The notes under the pieces: model-generated | Told to the model about the DNA's origin: nothing | Databases searched by the model: none | The model's input: the letters and a program-made list of their open reading frames with translations, nothing else | Program-made: the position numbers and the translations under genes | Assembly (NCBI GenBank): GCA_964459985.1 | Contig: CAYWOS010000002.1 | Coordinates: 62,001 to 126,000 of the forward strand | DNA length: 64,000 bases | Reading direction: 5' to 3' | Source: CAYWOS01 sp964459985 | GTDB taxonomy: Bacteria; Bacillota; Clostridia; Christensenellales; Aristaeellaceae | In this document: one piece after another, positions 18,224 to 27,667 of the stretch | Position numbering within the stretch: position 1 is the first letter of the stretch | Layout: the number at the start of each line of letters is the position of its first letter

Positions 18224-19324
18224 ATGAAAAACTGGCAAGCGTACCGATGCCTGCTCGCGCTGACGCCGCGCGGCGTGCGCCCCGACAGCCCGCTTTTGCG
18301 CGCGCTTTGGAAGCATCGCGCCGTGGGCGGCACGGCGGCGGTGTTTGAAAACGGCGAGATCACCGAAATCGCCGCCTGCGGCGCGGCGCGGCGCGAGCCG
18401 TACAGACCGGCGGACGCGCATACGGCGTACCGCGCGGCGTCGGTCAGCAAGCTGGTGACGGCGCTGGGTGCGATGAAGCTGCGCGAGGAAGGCGTTCTCG
18501 ATTTGGACGCCGACGTGTGCGGAATACTGGGCGGCGAGGCGGGCGCGCTGCTCGCGGCGCGCGGCGGGGCGACGCTGCGCGCGCTGATGACGCATACCGC
18601 CGGGCTGCGCGACGGCAGGGCGTATAACGAGGGCATCGCGCGCGGCGTAAAGCTGTCCGAGATCCTGCGCGGCGACAGCTTCGGCGAGCGCGGACAATGG
18701 GCGTATTCCAACCTCGGCGCGGGCATCGCCGGCGCGGTGATGGCGCGCGCGGCGGACGCGCCCTTTGATCTGCTGATGCATCGGACGGTGTTCGCGCCGC
18801 TCGGCGTCGCCGCCTCGTACTTCCCCGCCCGCATGGGCAGAAGCCTCGCCGACGCCTACCGCGTGCTGCCGCCGCGCGCAAGGTCGAACTTTGACGCCGC
18901 CGCGCGCGCGAAAAAGGCGCCGCGCGACGCCGTTGATCCCGAATACGACTACATGCTGGCGCACGGCAACCTTTGCGTCACCGCGCCCGATCTGTGCAAA
19001 ATCGGCATGGCGCTGTGCGAAAGCGGCTTTCTGTCGCAGGCGTCGCTTGACGAAATGCGCGCGCCCGCCGCGTCGTTCGGCGCGCGCGCTCACAATCTCA
19101 GGCAGGGGATCGGCACGTTTATTTTAGACGATCCCGCGCTGTTCCCGCGCACGCTGTACGGGCATCAGGGGCTGGCCTACGGCGCGGTGCACGGGCTGTT
19201 CTTCGATCCCGTGTCGCGGCGCGGGTACGCCATGCTGACAAGCGGCGTCGGCGAGGCGCGGCGCGGCGTGCTGGCCGACGTCAACGCCGATATGATCCGT
19301 CTTGTGTTCGGAGGCATACGATGA
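18224..19324 (+). CDS. Beta-lactamase-fold serine hydrolase
   Basis: The protein has 366 residues. SxxK is SVSK at 73-76, the YxN motif is YSN at about 162-164, and the third motif reads GHQG near residue 308, the set expected for class C beta-lactamase/DD-peptidase relatives. No signal peptide is visible, so it may be cytoplasmic, which is unusual for a peptidoglycan enzyme. An esterase or D-amino-acid peptidase role is possible. The stop overlaps recX as ATGA. AGGGAAAG precedes the start. Confidence 0.85.
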   Translation: MKNWQAYRCLLALTPRGVRPDSPLLRALWKHRAVGGTAAVFENGEITEIAACGAARREPYRPADAHTAYRAASVSKLVTALGAMKLREEGVLDLDADVCGILGGEAGALLAARGGATLRALMTHTAGLRDGRAYNEGIARGVKLSEILRGDSFGERGQWAYSNLGAGIAGAVMARAADAPFDLLMHRTVFAPLGVAASYFPARMGRSLADAYRVLPPRARSNFDAAARAKKAPRDAVDPEYDYMLAHGNLCVTAPDLCKIGMALCESGFLSQASLDEMRAPAASFGARAHNLRQGIGTFILDDPALFPRTLYGHQGLAYGAVHGLFFDPVSRRGYAMLTSGVGEARRGVLADVNADMIRLVFGGIR

Positions 19325-19956
19325 GCGATCGCGTAACCGAGGTATTCAGGCGCGGCGGCGTGGCGAAGATCACGCTCCTGTCGGGCGATACGCTGCGCGT
19401 GCCCTCGCCGGTTTTTCTGGAAAGACGGCTGCGCGAGGGGGATTTCGTCGATCCCGACGCGTACCGCGACTTCGCGCGCCGGCGCGAGGGCGAATTCGCG
19501 CTGCTCGCCGCCGCCAAATATATGGAAACGCGCGAGCGCAGCGCGGGCGAAATCGCCGCGCATCTCAAAAGCAAGGCGTATGACGACGCCGTGATCGAGG
19601 ATGTTTTGACCGTCCTCAAGCGGCGCAATCTCGTGTCCGACGCGCGTTTTTCCGAAATGTGGACCGACGCGCGCATCCGAAAGTACGGGCGTTCGCGCGT
19701 CGCCGCCGAGCTTGCCCGCAAGGGCGTGGCGCGCGAAACGGTCGCGGCGGCGCTGGAGGGGATCGATCCCGATATCGAATTTGAGCAGGCGGTCAAACAG
19801 GCGGACAAGCTCATGCGCCGGCTGGACGACCCGCGCAAGGCGATGCAGGCGCTCGCGCGGCGTGGTTACGCCTACGACCTTGCCCGCCGCGCCGTCGCCC
19901 TCGCGCGGGAACGCGGTTCGGCCGACGGTTCGGGCGGCGCGGACGACGACGAGTAA
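19321..19956 (+). CDS. recX: Regulatory protein RecX
   Basis: The protein has 211 residues, made of repeated three-helix units: YMETRERSAGEIAAHLKSKAYDDAVIEDVLTVLKRRNLVSDARFSEMW is the diagnostic RecX block at about 60-110. It binds and modulates RecA filaments in recombination and SOS response. It overlaps the preceding hydrolase gene by 4 bases, so its translation is coupled to it. A charged Gly/Asp-rich tail ends the protein. recA is not in the window. Confidence 0.92.
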   Translation: MSDRVTEVFRRGGVAKITLLSGDTLRVPSPVFLERRLREGDFVDPDAYRDFARRREGEFALLAAAKYMETRERSAGEIAAHLKSKAYDDAVIEDVLTVLKRRNLVSDARFSEMWTDARIRKYGRSRVAAELARKGVARETVAAALEGIDPDIEFEQAVKQADKLMRRLDDPRKAMQALARRGYAYDLARRAVALARERGSADGSGGADDDE

Positions 19957-20133
19957 TATCCTTATATCCGCGCGGCGCGCGGCGCATGCGGCGGCGCGAC
20001 GAATGGCATGCTCGCGGATGCCATCGCGTATGTCAGGACAAGCGCCCGTCCCCGCGCGCCGCGCTGTCGAAATAAGCAAATATTTATCGAAACGCACAGA
20101 TTTTACGAAATCATGCAAGATCGTTTCGCGGAA

Positions 20134-20162
20134 TTGACAGAAATGCCCTGCCCGGGTATAAT
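20134..20162 (+). promoter_or_regulatory. Consensus promoter of glmM
   Basis: TTGACA at 20134-20139 and TATAAT at 20157-20162, both perfect, are separated by 17 bases. The leader is about 60 bases. There is no room for, and no sign of, a glmS-type ribozyme. The 177 bases between recX and this promoter hold no gene I can support. Confidence 0.92.
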
Positions 20163-20229
20163 AAGGATGGCGATCAAGCGCGGGCGGCGGGACAACGCGA
20201 TCGGCGCGCGAGCGAATCGGAGGTGCAAT

Positions 20230-21576
20230 ATGGGCAAGTATTTCGGGACGGACGGCTTTCGCGGCGAGGCGAACAAGGAGCTCAACGTCATGCACGCCTA
20301 TAAGGTGGGGCGTTACGTCGGATACTACTACGGGCGCGGGCGCAAGGCGCGCGTCGTGATCGGCAAGGACACGCGGAAATCCTCCTATATGTTCGAGGAC
20401 GCGCTGTGCGCCGGGCTGGCGGCGTCGGGCGCGGACGCCTATCTGCTGCACGTCACCACGACGCCGAGCGTCGCGTACTGCACGCGCACCGAGGGCTTCG
20501 ACTGCGGCATCATGATCTCCGCCAGCCACAACCCCTACTACGACAACGGGATCAAATTGCTCAACGGCAACGGCGAAAAAATGGCGGACAGCATGCTCGA
20601 TCTCGTCGAGCAATATATCGACGGCGAATTGCCCGAGATCCCTTACGTCACGCGCGACGCCATCGGTCAGGTGATCGATCACGCCGCCGGGCGCAACCGC
20701 TACATCGGCTATCTGATCTCGCTCGCTATGAATTCCTATAAGGGCGTGCGCGTCGGGCTCGACTGCGCCAACGGCAGCACGTGGATGATCGCGCGCAGCG
20801 TGTTTGAGGCGCTGGGCGCCGAGGCGCACGTCATCTCCGACCGACCGAACGGCGAGAACATCAACGACGCCTGCGGCTCGACGCACATCGAGGCGCTTCA
20901 GCGTCTGGTGGTCGAGAAGGGGCTTGACGTCGGGTTCGCCTTTGACGGCGACGCCGACCGCTGCCTCGCCGTGGACGAAAAGGGCGGCCTGATCGACGGC
21001 GACGCCATCCTGTACATATACGGCAAATACATGAAATCGCGCGATCATCTGCGCACCAACACCGTGGTGGGCACGGTGATGAGCAATTTCGGGCTGCAAA
21101 AATCGCTCGCTCGCGAGGGCATTGATTTCATCGCCACCAAGGTTGGCGACCGCTTCGTGTACGAGGCGATGCGCGACGGCGGGCACCTGCTGGGCGGCGA
21201 GCAGTCGGGGCACATCATCTTTTCCAAGTACGCCACCACCGGCGACGGCATGCTGACGGCGATCAAGGTGATGCAGGCGATGCTGTCGCAGAAGCAGCCC
21301 CTGTCCAAGCTCGCCGAGAGCATGACGCGCTATCCGCAGGTGCTCAAAAACGTGCGCGTGACCGACAAGGACGAGGCGCTGTCCGACGCGGGCGTCGCCG
21401 CCGCCGTCGAGGACGCGCGGGCGCGCCTTGGCGAAACCGGGCGCGTGCTTGTGCGCAAAAGCGGCACCGAGCCGCTCCTGCGCGTCATGGCGGAGGCGGA
21501 GGACAAGGCGCTGTGCGAGGAATGCGTCGGCGCGATCGTGCGCGAACTGAATATGCGCGGCTACGCGGTCAAGTGA
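20230..21576 (+). CDS. glmM: Phosphoglucosamine mutase
   Basis: The protein has 448 residues. The phosphoserine loop is SASHNPYYDNGIKL (catalytic Ser at about 97), the Mg-binding loop DGDADR at about 239, and the phosphate-binding loop RKSGTEPLLRVM near the C-terminus. It converts glucosamine-6-phosphate to glucosamine-1-phosphate for UDP-GlcNAc and peptidoglycan synthesis. ATG 20230 follows GGAGGTG and lies downstream of the promoter, which excludes the longer upstream frame. It is followed by a GlmU-like left-handed beta-helix gene. Confidence 0.96.
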   Translation: MGKYFGTDGFRGEANKELNVMHAYKVGRYVGYYYGRGRKARVVIGKDTRKSSYMFEDALCAGLAASGADAYLLHVTTTPSVAYCTRTEGFDCGIMISASHNPYYDNGIKLLNGNGEKMADSMLDLVEQYIDGELPEIPYVTRDAIGQVIDHAAGRNRYIGYLISLAMNSYKGVRVGLDCANGSTWMIARSVFEALGAEAHVISDRPNGENINDACGSTHIEALQRLVVEKGLDVGFAFDGDADRCLAVDEKGGLIDGDAILYIYGKYMKSRDHLRTNTVVGTVMSNFGLQKSLAREGIDFIATKVGDRFVYEAMRDGGHLLGGEQSGHIIFSKYATTGDGMLTAIKVMQAMLSQKQPLSKLAESMTRYPQVLKNVRVTDKDEALSDAGVAAAVEDARARLGETGRVLVRKSGTEPLLRVMAEAEDKALCEECVGAIVRELNMRGYAVK

Positions 21577-21600
21577 TAAACGGATAAGGAGCTGACAAAC

Positions 21601-22260
21601 GTGCTCAAAACCTGCGATCTGTTCGATCTGTCGCGCTCGGTCGCTTCCCCGATTCTCGAGAAAACGGTCTACCCGTGGGAGGCGCTGGACGGCATCAAGG
21701 CGTTCATCCTCGAGTACGGCAAATCGCTGTCCGCCGAGGAATTCGACAGCCCGCGCGAGGGCGTGTGGATCGCGCGCGACGCGACCGTCGCGCCGACCGC
21801 GTTCATCGGCGCGCCCTGCATCGTCGATCACGGCGCCGAGATCCGCCACGGCGCGTACATTCGCGGCAGCGCGGTGATCGGCAAGTACGCGGTCGTGGGC
21901 AATTCGTGCGAGATCAAGAACGCCGTCCTGTTCGACGGCGTGCAGGTGCCGCATTTCAACTATGTCGGCGATTCGGTGCTCGGCTGGAAAGCGCACATGG
22001 GCGCGGGCGCGGTGACCTCCAACGTCAAAAGCGACAGGACGCCCGTGACCGTGCGCTGCGGCGAGGAAATGATTGAAACGGGGCGCAAAAAGCTGGGCGC
22101 GATGCTCGGCGACCGCGCCGAGATCGGCTGCAACAGCGTGCTCAACCCGGGGACGGTCGTCGGCCGCGATTCGCGCGTTTACCCGTTGTCCTCGGTGCGC
22201 GGCACCGTGCCCGAGCGCGCCGTTTATAAACGCGCGGGGGAGGTCGTGCCGCAGACGTGA
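21601..22260 (+). CDS. GlmU-like left-handed beta-helix acyltransferase/sugar-phosphate protein
   Basis: The protein has 219 residues starting with GTG at 21601 after AAGGAGC. Residues 60-150 show hexapeptide-repeat periodicity (PTAFIGAPCIVDHGAEIRHGAYIRGSAVIGKYAVVG) as in the acetyltransferase domain of GlmU. NYVGDSVLGWKAHMGAGAVTSN resembles the GlmU acetyl-CoA region. There is no uridylyltransferase domain, so it is not a full GlmU. It lies 24 bases behind glmM, which supports a role in UDP-GlcNAc or a related activated sugar. The exact reaction is unproven. Confidence 0.82.
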   Translation: MLKTCDLFDLSRSVASPILEKTVYPWEALDGIKAFILEYGKSLSAEEFDSPREGVWIARDATVAPTAFIGAPCIVDHGAEIRHGAYIRGSAVIGKYAVVGNSCEIKNAVLFDGVQVPHFNYVGDSVLGWKAHMGAGAVTSNVKSDRTPVTVRCGEEMIETGRKKLGAMLGDRAEIGCNSVLNPGTVVGRDSRVYPLSSVRGTVPERAVYKRAGEVVPQT

Positions 22261-22280
22261 ACCCTCCGCGCGAACAAGCA

Positions 22281-22309
22281 TTGCTTTTTTTGGCCGATTG
22301 TGGAATAAT
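22281..22309 (+). promoter_or_regulatory. Promoter of the glycosyltransferase gene
   Basis: TTGCTT at 22281-22286 and AATAAT at 22304-22309 are spaced by 17 bases. Confidence 0.6.
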
Positions 22310-22331
22310 AGGGCGAGGGGGGTGACTTTTC

Positions 22332-23519
22332 ATGCTGCGCATCGGGCAGTTTACCGACACGTTTTTGCCCATTACGGACGGCGTGGGGCGCGTGGCGCTC
22401 TCGTATGCCGAAACGCTCAGCCGCATGGGGCATCAGGTCACCGTCGTTTCGCCGATGTACGACACCGGCTTTCGCGGCGGATATCCCTTCGAGCTGGTCG
22501 ATTTTCAGGCGATGAAAGTGCCGACCATGAACCAGTACAAAACCGGCGAGGCCCCGATGGACGCGCACTACCGCGCGCGGATGCGGATGATCCAGCTGGA
22601 TATCCTCCACGCGCACGCGCCCTTTACCGCCGGCTCCGAGGCGCTGCGTTTGAGCGTGCTGCGTAAAATCCCGCTGGTGGGCACCTTTCACTCGCGGTAC
22701 TACGATGATTTTTTCAAGGCGACCAAGAGCGAGAAAATGGCCAAGCTCGGCGTCAAATTCGTCGTTGACTTTTACGAGCGCTGCGACGAGGTCTGGGCGG
22801 TCGGCCATCAGACGGCGGACATCCTGTATTCCTACGGCTATCGCGGCGATATCGAGGTCATGCCCAACGGCGTGACGCTGCGCGAGGCGAAGGCGGACGC
22901 CGTGAGCGAGATCGAACGCCGCTACGGACTGGGCGATCTGCCGATGCTTTTGTTCGTGGGGCAAATGAACTTTAAAAAGAACATCCGCCGCCTGCTCGAG
23001 GCCTGCGCCGCGCTGCGCAGGGCGGGCGTCGAGTTTCGCCTGCTGTTGGCGGGGCAGGGCCCCGACGAAAAGGATATCGCGCGCCTGATCGGCGATTTGA
23101 ACCTCAAAGGCTGCGCCTATATGACGGGGCATGTTACCGACAGCGCGCTGCTGGACGCGCTGTACGCGCGCGCGACGCTGTTCCTGTTCCCCTCGCTTTA
23201 TGATATGGCGCCCATGGTGGTGCGCGAGGCGGCGGTCATGGGCACGCCGTCGGTCATGGTGCGCGGTAGCGCCTCCGCCGAGATCGTGCGCGACGGCGAA
23301 AACGGGCTGCTCTGCGACGACGATTCGGACGCGCTCAGCCATGTGATCGAAAGCGCGCTGCGCGACCGCGAACGCCTCGACCGCATCGGGCAATGCGCGA
23401 AGGAGACCATTCCCGTGCCGTGGGAGCGCGTGATGGAAAAGTCGGTCGAGCGTTACGAGCGCCTGATCCTGATGGGCTGGAAAAACCAACTGAAGAAAAA
23501 AACGCTTCGCGTGATATAG
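22332..23519 (+). CDS. Family 4 glycosyltransferase, diacylglycerol glucosyltransferase-like
   Basis: The protein has 395 residues with the GT-B fold of family GT4. The N-terminal acceptor domain begins GQFTDTFLPITDGVGRVA, typical of lipid glucosyltransferases of this group. The donor domain has LLFVGQMNFKKNIRRLLEA at about 198 and the EX7E-type segment EAAVMGTPSVMVRGSASAEIV at about 298. It probably transfers a sugar to a membrane lipid or a polysaccharide carrier. The lipid assignment is inference from N-terminal similarity. It is a monocistronic gene with its own promoter and a strong terminator. Confidence 0.88.
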   Translation: MLRIGQFTDTFLPITDGVGRVALSYAETLSRMGHQVTVVSPMYDTGFRGGYPFELVDFQAMKVPTMNQYKTGEAPMDAHYRARMRMIQLDILHAHAPFTAGSEALRLSVLRKIPLVGTFHSRYYDDFFKATKSEKMAKLGVKFVVDFYERCDEVWAVGHQTADILYSYGYRGDIEVMPNGVTLREAKADAVSEIERRYGLGDLPMLLFVGQMNFKKNIRRLLEACAALRRAGVEFRLLLAGQGPDEKDIARLIGDLNLKGCAYMTGHVTDSALLDALYARATLFLFPSLYDMAPMVVREAAVMGTPSVMVRGSASAEIVRDGENGLLCDDDSDALSHVIESALRDRERLDRIGQCAKETIPVPWERVMEKSVERYERLILMGWKNQLKKKTLRVI

Positions 23520-23553
23520 CGCGGTTATGACCGCCGCGCCCGATCACGCGGAC

Positions 23554-23588
23554 GGGGCGGTCGCGGGAGAACGCGGCCGCCCCTTTTT
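23554..23588 (+). terminator. Intrinsic terminator of the glycosyltransferase gene
   Basis: GGGGCGG(T)CGCG pairs with CGCG(G)CCGCCCC around loop GGAGAA, followed by TTTTT. Confidence 0.92.
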
Positions 23589-23661
23589 CGGACGACGGAC
23601 GCGCGGGAACTTCTCATATCAGGCGCTTGTGGAAATATTTGCTTTCTTTTCGGGAAACGTC

Positions 23662-23690
23662 TGTACAAAGCGTTATGCTTGTGATATAAT
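23662..23690 (+). promoter_or_regulatory. Promoter of capD/epsC-like gene
   Basis: TGTACA at 23662-23667 and perfect TATAAT at 23685-23690 are spaced by 17 bases. Confidence 0.72.
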
Positions 23691-23762
23691 ACTATATATA
23701 GGCTGATGTTTGCCCGGCGCTCCGTTATTTTGTGTTTGAATGTATATGAACGAGGATATCGC

Positions 23763-25694
23763 ATGACCATCAGAACGTTTTTATCCAACTACAGAAGGCT
23801 TTGCATGGCGGTTTTCGACTTTGGCTGCAGCATGGCGCTTTGCATGCTGATGACCGGCGTTTTCGATCCGGGCAGCCGCTCGCTCTCCTTCATGCAGACC
23901 TTTGCGCGCGCGGCGCTGATCGCGGCGCTCGTGTTCTTTGTTCGCGCCGTCTTCAGCCTGTATTCGCAGGTCTGGCGCTACGCCACGACGCGCGAGTACC
24001 TGTATCTGGTGCTGGCGGATTTCGTTTCCGCCGGGCTGTACTACGCGCTTGACCGCGTTTTTCTGCCCACGCATATCTCTTTCATGGGCTGCGCGGCGGT
24101 GTTCTCCATGATCGCCCTCGCCGCGCTGTCGGCGCGCTTTCTGTACAAAACGCTTCGCGACCGCTATCGGATGCATCAGTCGGACGGGGAAACGACGGCG
24201 GCCGGCAACCGGATTCGGATCGCCATCATCGGCGCGGGCACGGTGGGCACGCTGCTGGCGCGCGAATTGCAGCGCAACACCGAGGCGCATTACAAGCCCT
24301 ATTGCTTCATCGACAGCGACCCGATGAAAATCGGCTGCATGATCGACGGCATTCGCGTGTACGCCGAGAAGGACGCCGTTGAAACGCTGAAAACCATGCC
24401 CGTTCAGGAAATCGTGATCGCGCTGCCCAAGCTGACCGCCGAGCGCAAGCTCGAAATGTACAACCGCTACATCAAAACGGGCTGTAAGGTGAAGCTGTAC
24501 GATCTTCCGCTCGAATCGCGCCTTTCCGAAACGGGCGTGCGCAAGCTGCGCGATTTCGGGATCGAAGAACTGTTGTTCCGCGAGTCGATTTCCTTTGACA
24601 ATTCGAAATACGGGGAGATATATCGCGATAAGGTGATCCTCGTCACGGGCGGCGGCGGCTCGATCGGGAGCGAGATCTGCCGTCAGGTGATGCTGTTCAA
24701 ACCCAAGCGTCTGGTCGTGTTCGATATCTACGAGAACAACGCCTACGATATCCAGCAGGAGCTTCTCAGGCTGTACGGGCGCGACGCCGCGCTGTCCGTC
24801 GAGATCGGCTCCGTCCGCGACCGGGACAGGCTGGAGAGCGTGTTCCGCGCCTACCGCCCGCAGGTCGTTCTCCACGCCGCCGCGCATAAGCATGTGCCGC
24901 TCATGGAGCATAGCTGCGGCGAGGCGATCAAAAACAACGTGCTGGGCACATATAACGCCGTCGAGCTGGCGGAAGCGTACCGGGTCGAGCGGTTCCTTCT
25001 GATCTCCACCGACAAGGCCGTGAACCCCACCAACATCATGGGCGCGAGCAAGCGCCTCTGCGAAATGATCGTGCAAAGCCGCCACGACAGCAAAACGCAG
25101 TTCGTCGCCGTGCGGTTCGGCAACGTGCTCGGCTCCAACGGCAGCGTCATTCCGCTCTTCCGCCGCCAGATCGAGGCCGGCGGGCCCGTGACCATTACGG
25201 ACAAGCGCATTATCCGTTACTTCATGACCATTCCCGAGGCGACGCAGCTGGTGCTCATGACCTGCGCGCTGGCGCGATCGGGCGACATCTGCGTGCTCGA
25301 CATGGGGCAGCCGGTGAGGATGCTCGATCTGGCCGAGAACATGATTCGCCTGTCCGGACTGACGCCGTACAACGATATCGATATCGTCGAAATCGGACTT
25401 CGCCCGGGAGAAAAGCTCTACGAGGAGCTGCTCATCCGAACGGAGGAGCTGGACGTGACCTCCAACGAAAAGATCTTTATCGAGCGCGATAAACCGCTTG
25501 ACAGATCGGCGATCGAGCGCAAGCTCGACATTCTGCGCGCCAGCTTATCGGCGCCCGGAGCCGACGCCGTTTTCGCGGCGTTCCGCGAGGTGGTGCCGAC
25601 CTTCAAATCCCCCGATGAAATCAACGGCGGCGTCGACGGGGACGCCGCGGCACGGCTCCTTCCCGACGACGCCAGACAAACCGTGGCGATATAG
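23763..25694 (+). CDS. Membrane nucleoside-diphosphate-sugar 4,6-dehydratase, CapD/EpsC-like
   Basis: The protein has 643 residues. Four hydrophobic segments occupy about 15-135, then a CoA-binding-like Rossmann domain (IAIIGAGTVGTLLARE at about 156) and a C-terminal short-chain dehydrogenase domain. That domain has GGGGSIGSEICRQV at about 297 and the catalytic region STDKAVNPTNIMGASKR, where the usual YxxxK is MxxxK, as in UDP-GlcNAc 4,6-dehydratases of the CapD/FlaA1 group. It makes UDP-4-keto-6-deoxy sugars for capsule or glycan. GAGGA lies 6 bases before ATG 23763; an upstream frame from 23706 lacks a ribosome site. Confidence 0.92.
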   Translation: MTIRTFLSNYRRLCMAVFDFGCSMALCMLMTGVFDPGSRSLSFMQTFARAALIAALVFFVRAVFSLYSQVWRYATTREYLYLVLADFVSAGLYYALDRVFLPTHISFMGCAAVFSMIALAALSARFLYKTLRDRYRMHQSDGETTAAGNRIRIAIIGAGTVGTLLARELQRNTEAHYKPYCFIDSDPMKIGCMIDGIRVYAEKDAVETLKTMPVQEIVIALPKLTAERKLEMYNRYIKTGCKVKLYDLPLESRLSETGVRKLRDFGIEELLFRESISFDNSKYGEIYRDKVILVTGGGGSIGSEICRQVMLFKPKRLVVFDIYENNAYDIQQELLRLYGRDAALSVEIGSVRDRDRLESVFRAYRPQVVLHAAAHKHVPLMEHSCGEAIKNNVLGTYNAVELAEAYRVERFLLISTDKAVNPTNIMGASKRLCEMIVQSRHDSKTQFVAVRFGNVLGSNGSVIPLFRRQIEAGGPVTITDKRIIRYFMTIPEATQLVLMTCALARSGDICVLDMGQPVRMLDLAENMIRLSGLTPYNDIDIVEIGLRPGEKLYEELLIRTEELDVTSNEKIFIERDKPLDRSAIERKLDILRASLSAPGADAVFAAFREVVPTFKSPDEINGGVDGDAAARLLPDDARQTVAI

Positions 25695-25744
25695 GCGCGG
25701 GAACGCCGTGAAACGTGAAATCGCCGGTTTCCCGCCAAATATTC

Positions 25745-25773
25745 TTGCATTTGATGTCGGCATATGGTAAAAT
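25745..25773 (+). promoter_or_regulatory. Promoter of the LCP gene
   Basis: TTGCAT at 25745-25750 and TAAAAT at 25768-25773 are spaced by 17 bases. Confidence 0.65.
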
Positions 25774-25821
25774 CTGAAATGACATGATGCAGGCGTCCGC
25801 AGAGAACAGGCAGGTGGGACG

Positions 25822-26880
25822 ATGAGAATGGACAAACGGGCGATTCTCGTTCGTGCGTTGATGATCGCGCTGGGCGCGATCGCTATCATCTGCGCCGCGT
25901 ATTATGTCGGCATTCAGTTCGAGAGCACCGATGAGGAGCCGCGCGGCGATCTGAACGTTCGGTTCGCCGCCGATATCCGCAACCGCACGGTCGACGGCGT
26001 CCGGTATGACTACAACGAACGGCTGTTCACCGTCCTGTTCATCGGCGTTGACTGGGATGAACAAAAACAGCGCGAGATGATCGACATGTACTACCCGAAC
26101 CGCGAGCCCACGCAGGAGGAGATCCGGGCGGTTCGCGGGCTGTGGAACGGCGGTCAGGCGGATTTCCTGATGCTGGCGGTTATCAATCCCGACGAGAAAA
26201 CGGTGACACGTATTCCCATCGACCGCGATACCATGACGGAGATCAACACGACGACGCTCTTTGGCGCCGACGCCGGTACGATGGTCGCGCAGATCAGCCT
26301 GTCGCACGGGTATGGCGACGGCGGGGAAATCAGCTGTGAAAACACGGTCAAGGCGGTCGAAATGCTGCTGGGCGGCGTATCCGTCGACGCTTACGCGGCG
26401 ATGGACATGGGCTCGATCCCCCTGCTCAATGACGCGCTGGGCGGTGTGACGGTGACGATCCGGGAGGACCTGACGGCGATCGACCCCGCGTTTTACGAGG
26501 GCGCGGTCGTCACCTTGCTCGGTAAACAGGCGGAAGCGTTCACCCGCGCGCGGATGTCGGTCGGACAGGGCACCAATGCCGAGCGTATGGCGCGCCAGAG
26601 CGATTACGTGAGCGCGGCCATCGATCGGATTCGCGGCGTGGTGACGGGCGATAAGGAGTTTGCCGGACGGCTGTTCGACACGCTCGGTGAATCGCTGGTC
26701 ACCAACATGGGGCGCGCGCGCGCCGTCAACGAAACGGTCAGGGCTTCCGCGTATACCGTGACGCCTATGCGGAGCATACCGGGGGAACATCGCCCCGAGA
26801 ACGGGTTCATGGCGTTCTATCCCGACCGTGACGCCGTCGATTCGCTCGTTCTGGATTTGTTCTACGATGTGTGGAAGTAA
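25822..26880 (+). CDS. LytR-CpsA-Psr (LCP) family protein
   Basis: The protein has 352 residues. A single transmembrane segment at about 10-28 is followed by an LCP domain: FTVLFIGVDW at about 69-78, then ADFLMLAVINPDEKTVTRIPIDRDTM, whose Asp and Arg residues bind pyrophosphate in known LCP enzymes. It contains the later VTVTI and RARMSVGQGTNAERMARQ motifs. LCP proteins attach polysaccharides or teichoic acids to peptidoglycan outside the membrane. Starts at 25822 or 25828 are both possible (AGGTGGG lies nearby). Its position in a capsule-control region agrees with this role. Confidence 0.9.
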   Translation: MRMDKRAILVRALMIALGAIAIICAAYYVGIQFESTDEEPRGDLNVRFAADIRNRTVDGVRYDYNERLFTVLFIGVDWDEQKQREMIDMYYPNREPTQEEIRAVRGLWNGGQADFLMLAVINPDEKTVTRIPIDRDTMTEINTTTLFGADAGTMVAQISLSHGYGDGGEISCENTVKAVEMLLGGVSVDAYAAMDMGSIPLLNDALGGVTVTIREDLTAIDPAFYEGAVVTLLGKQAEAFTRARMSVGQGTNAERMARQSDYVSAAIDRIRGVVTGDKEFAGRLFDTLGESLVTNMGRARAVNETVRASAYTVTPMRSIPGEHRPENGFMAFYPDRDAVDSLVLDLFYDVWK

Positions 26881-26958
26881 ACCGCTTTCGATGGCCGGCA
26901 GGCCTTTCGAAGATAAATGACGCAAAAATGCCGATCAGGCAAGAAGGAGTGTACCATC

Positions 26959-27474
26959 ATGAAAAAGACCATCGCGTTGTTCCTTGCCCTGTCGCTGGCG
27001 CTCGCCTGCGCCGTCGCTCTCGGCGAGAGCGAAATCCCCGCGTTCATGAGCAAAACCGTTTACGACCGCATTTTCATCGAGGCTGACGGCATCGTCGTCG
27101 TGCCCAAGGAGAATCCCGAGGCCGTCGTGATCGCGCAGCAGCTCGCGGCTCTCCCCGAGGATAAAAAGATGGACGTGTTCCCCGAAGAAGTGAAGAACGT
27201 CGTGACCGAGGCCATTGTCATGATTCCCGAGATTGAGAATCTTACGCAGATCGAACCCGTGGATACGTATCGCCTGGAGATTGCCGATCCCCAGCCCGGC
27301 GCCAAGATCAAGATTGACGCCGCGTACGGCAATGACGTCGCCGTGATCGGGTATATCGTCGAGTTCCTGCCCAAAGAGCTCGCGCTGCAGCCCGTGTTCG
27401 TGATCAGGGGCTTCGAGATCGAGATTCCCGACGGCGTCACCGAGATCGTCGTTTACGCGATCGCCAAAAAGTAA
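26959..27474 (+). CDS. Secreted protein of unknown function
   Basis: The protein has 171 residues. The signal peptide MKKTIALFLALSLALACAVA ends in ALG, and ATG 26959 follows AAGGAG (26944-26949). The mature part is acidic with short beta-strand-like runs (GIVVVPKE; AVIGYIVEFL; EIVVYAIAKK) and no motif I recognise. It lies 78 bases after the LCP gene and may share its transcript. A role at the cell envelope is inference from the signal peptide and neighbours. Confidence 0.72.
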   Translation: MKKTIALFLALSLALACAVALGESEIPAFMSKTVYDRIFIEADGIVVVPKENPEAVVIAQQLAALPEDKKMDVFPEEVKNVVTEAIVMIPEIENLTQIEPVDTYRLEIADPQPGAKIKIDAAYGNDVAVIGYIVEFLPKELALQPVFVIRGFEIEIPDGVTEIVVYAIAKK

Positions 27475-27667
27475 GCGCACGCCGGCTGCGCGTTCGCCGT
27501 CGGCTGGGTCTGCCCGTCCGACGGCGACGCTGCGGCGAGGTTTGTCTTTACCGCGCTTGATTCGCGCGTGATTGCGCGTCCCTTCCGCGCCCCGTTCCGG
27601 GCGTATAGGGACGCGCGGAACGCGCCGGTTGCCCGCGGCGAATGATCGGCGGATACGGAGGATGAGG

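Noticed and set aside
17929..18834. A 301-codon frame containing the 67-residue coat-like gene.
   Set aside because: Only the last 67 codons follow a ribosome site; the rest is antisense to the serine hydrolase.
19177..22281. A 1034-codon minus-strand frame opposite recX, glmM and the GlmU-like gene.
   Set aside because: Antisense shadow, same composition bias as above.
27480..27540. Hairpin CGCCGTCGG/CCGACGGCG after the small secreted protein gene as terminator.
   Set aside because: The stem is good but the loop is long and no U-tract follows directly, so I did not list it as a terminator.
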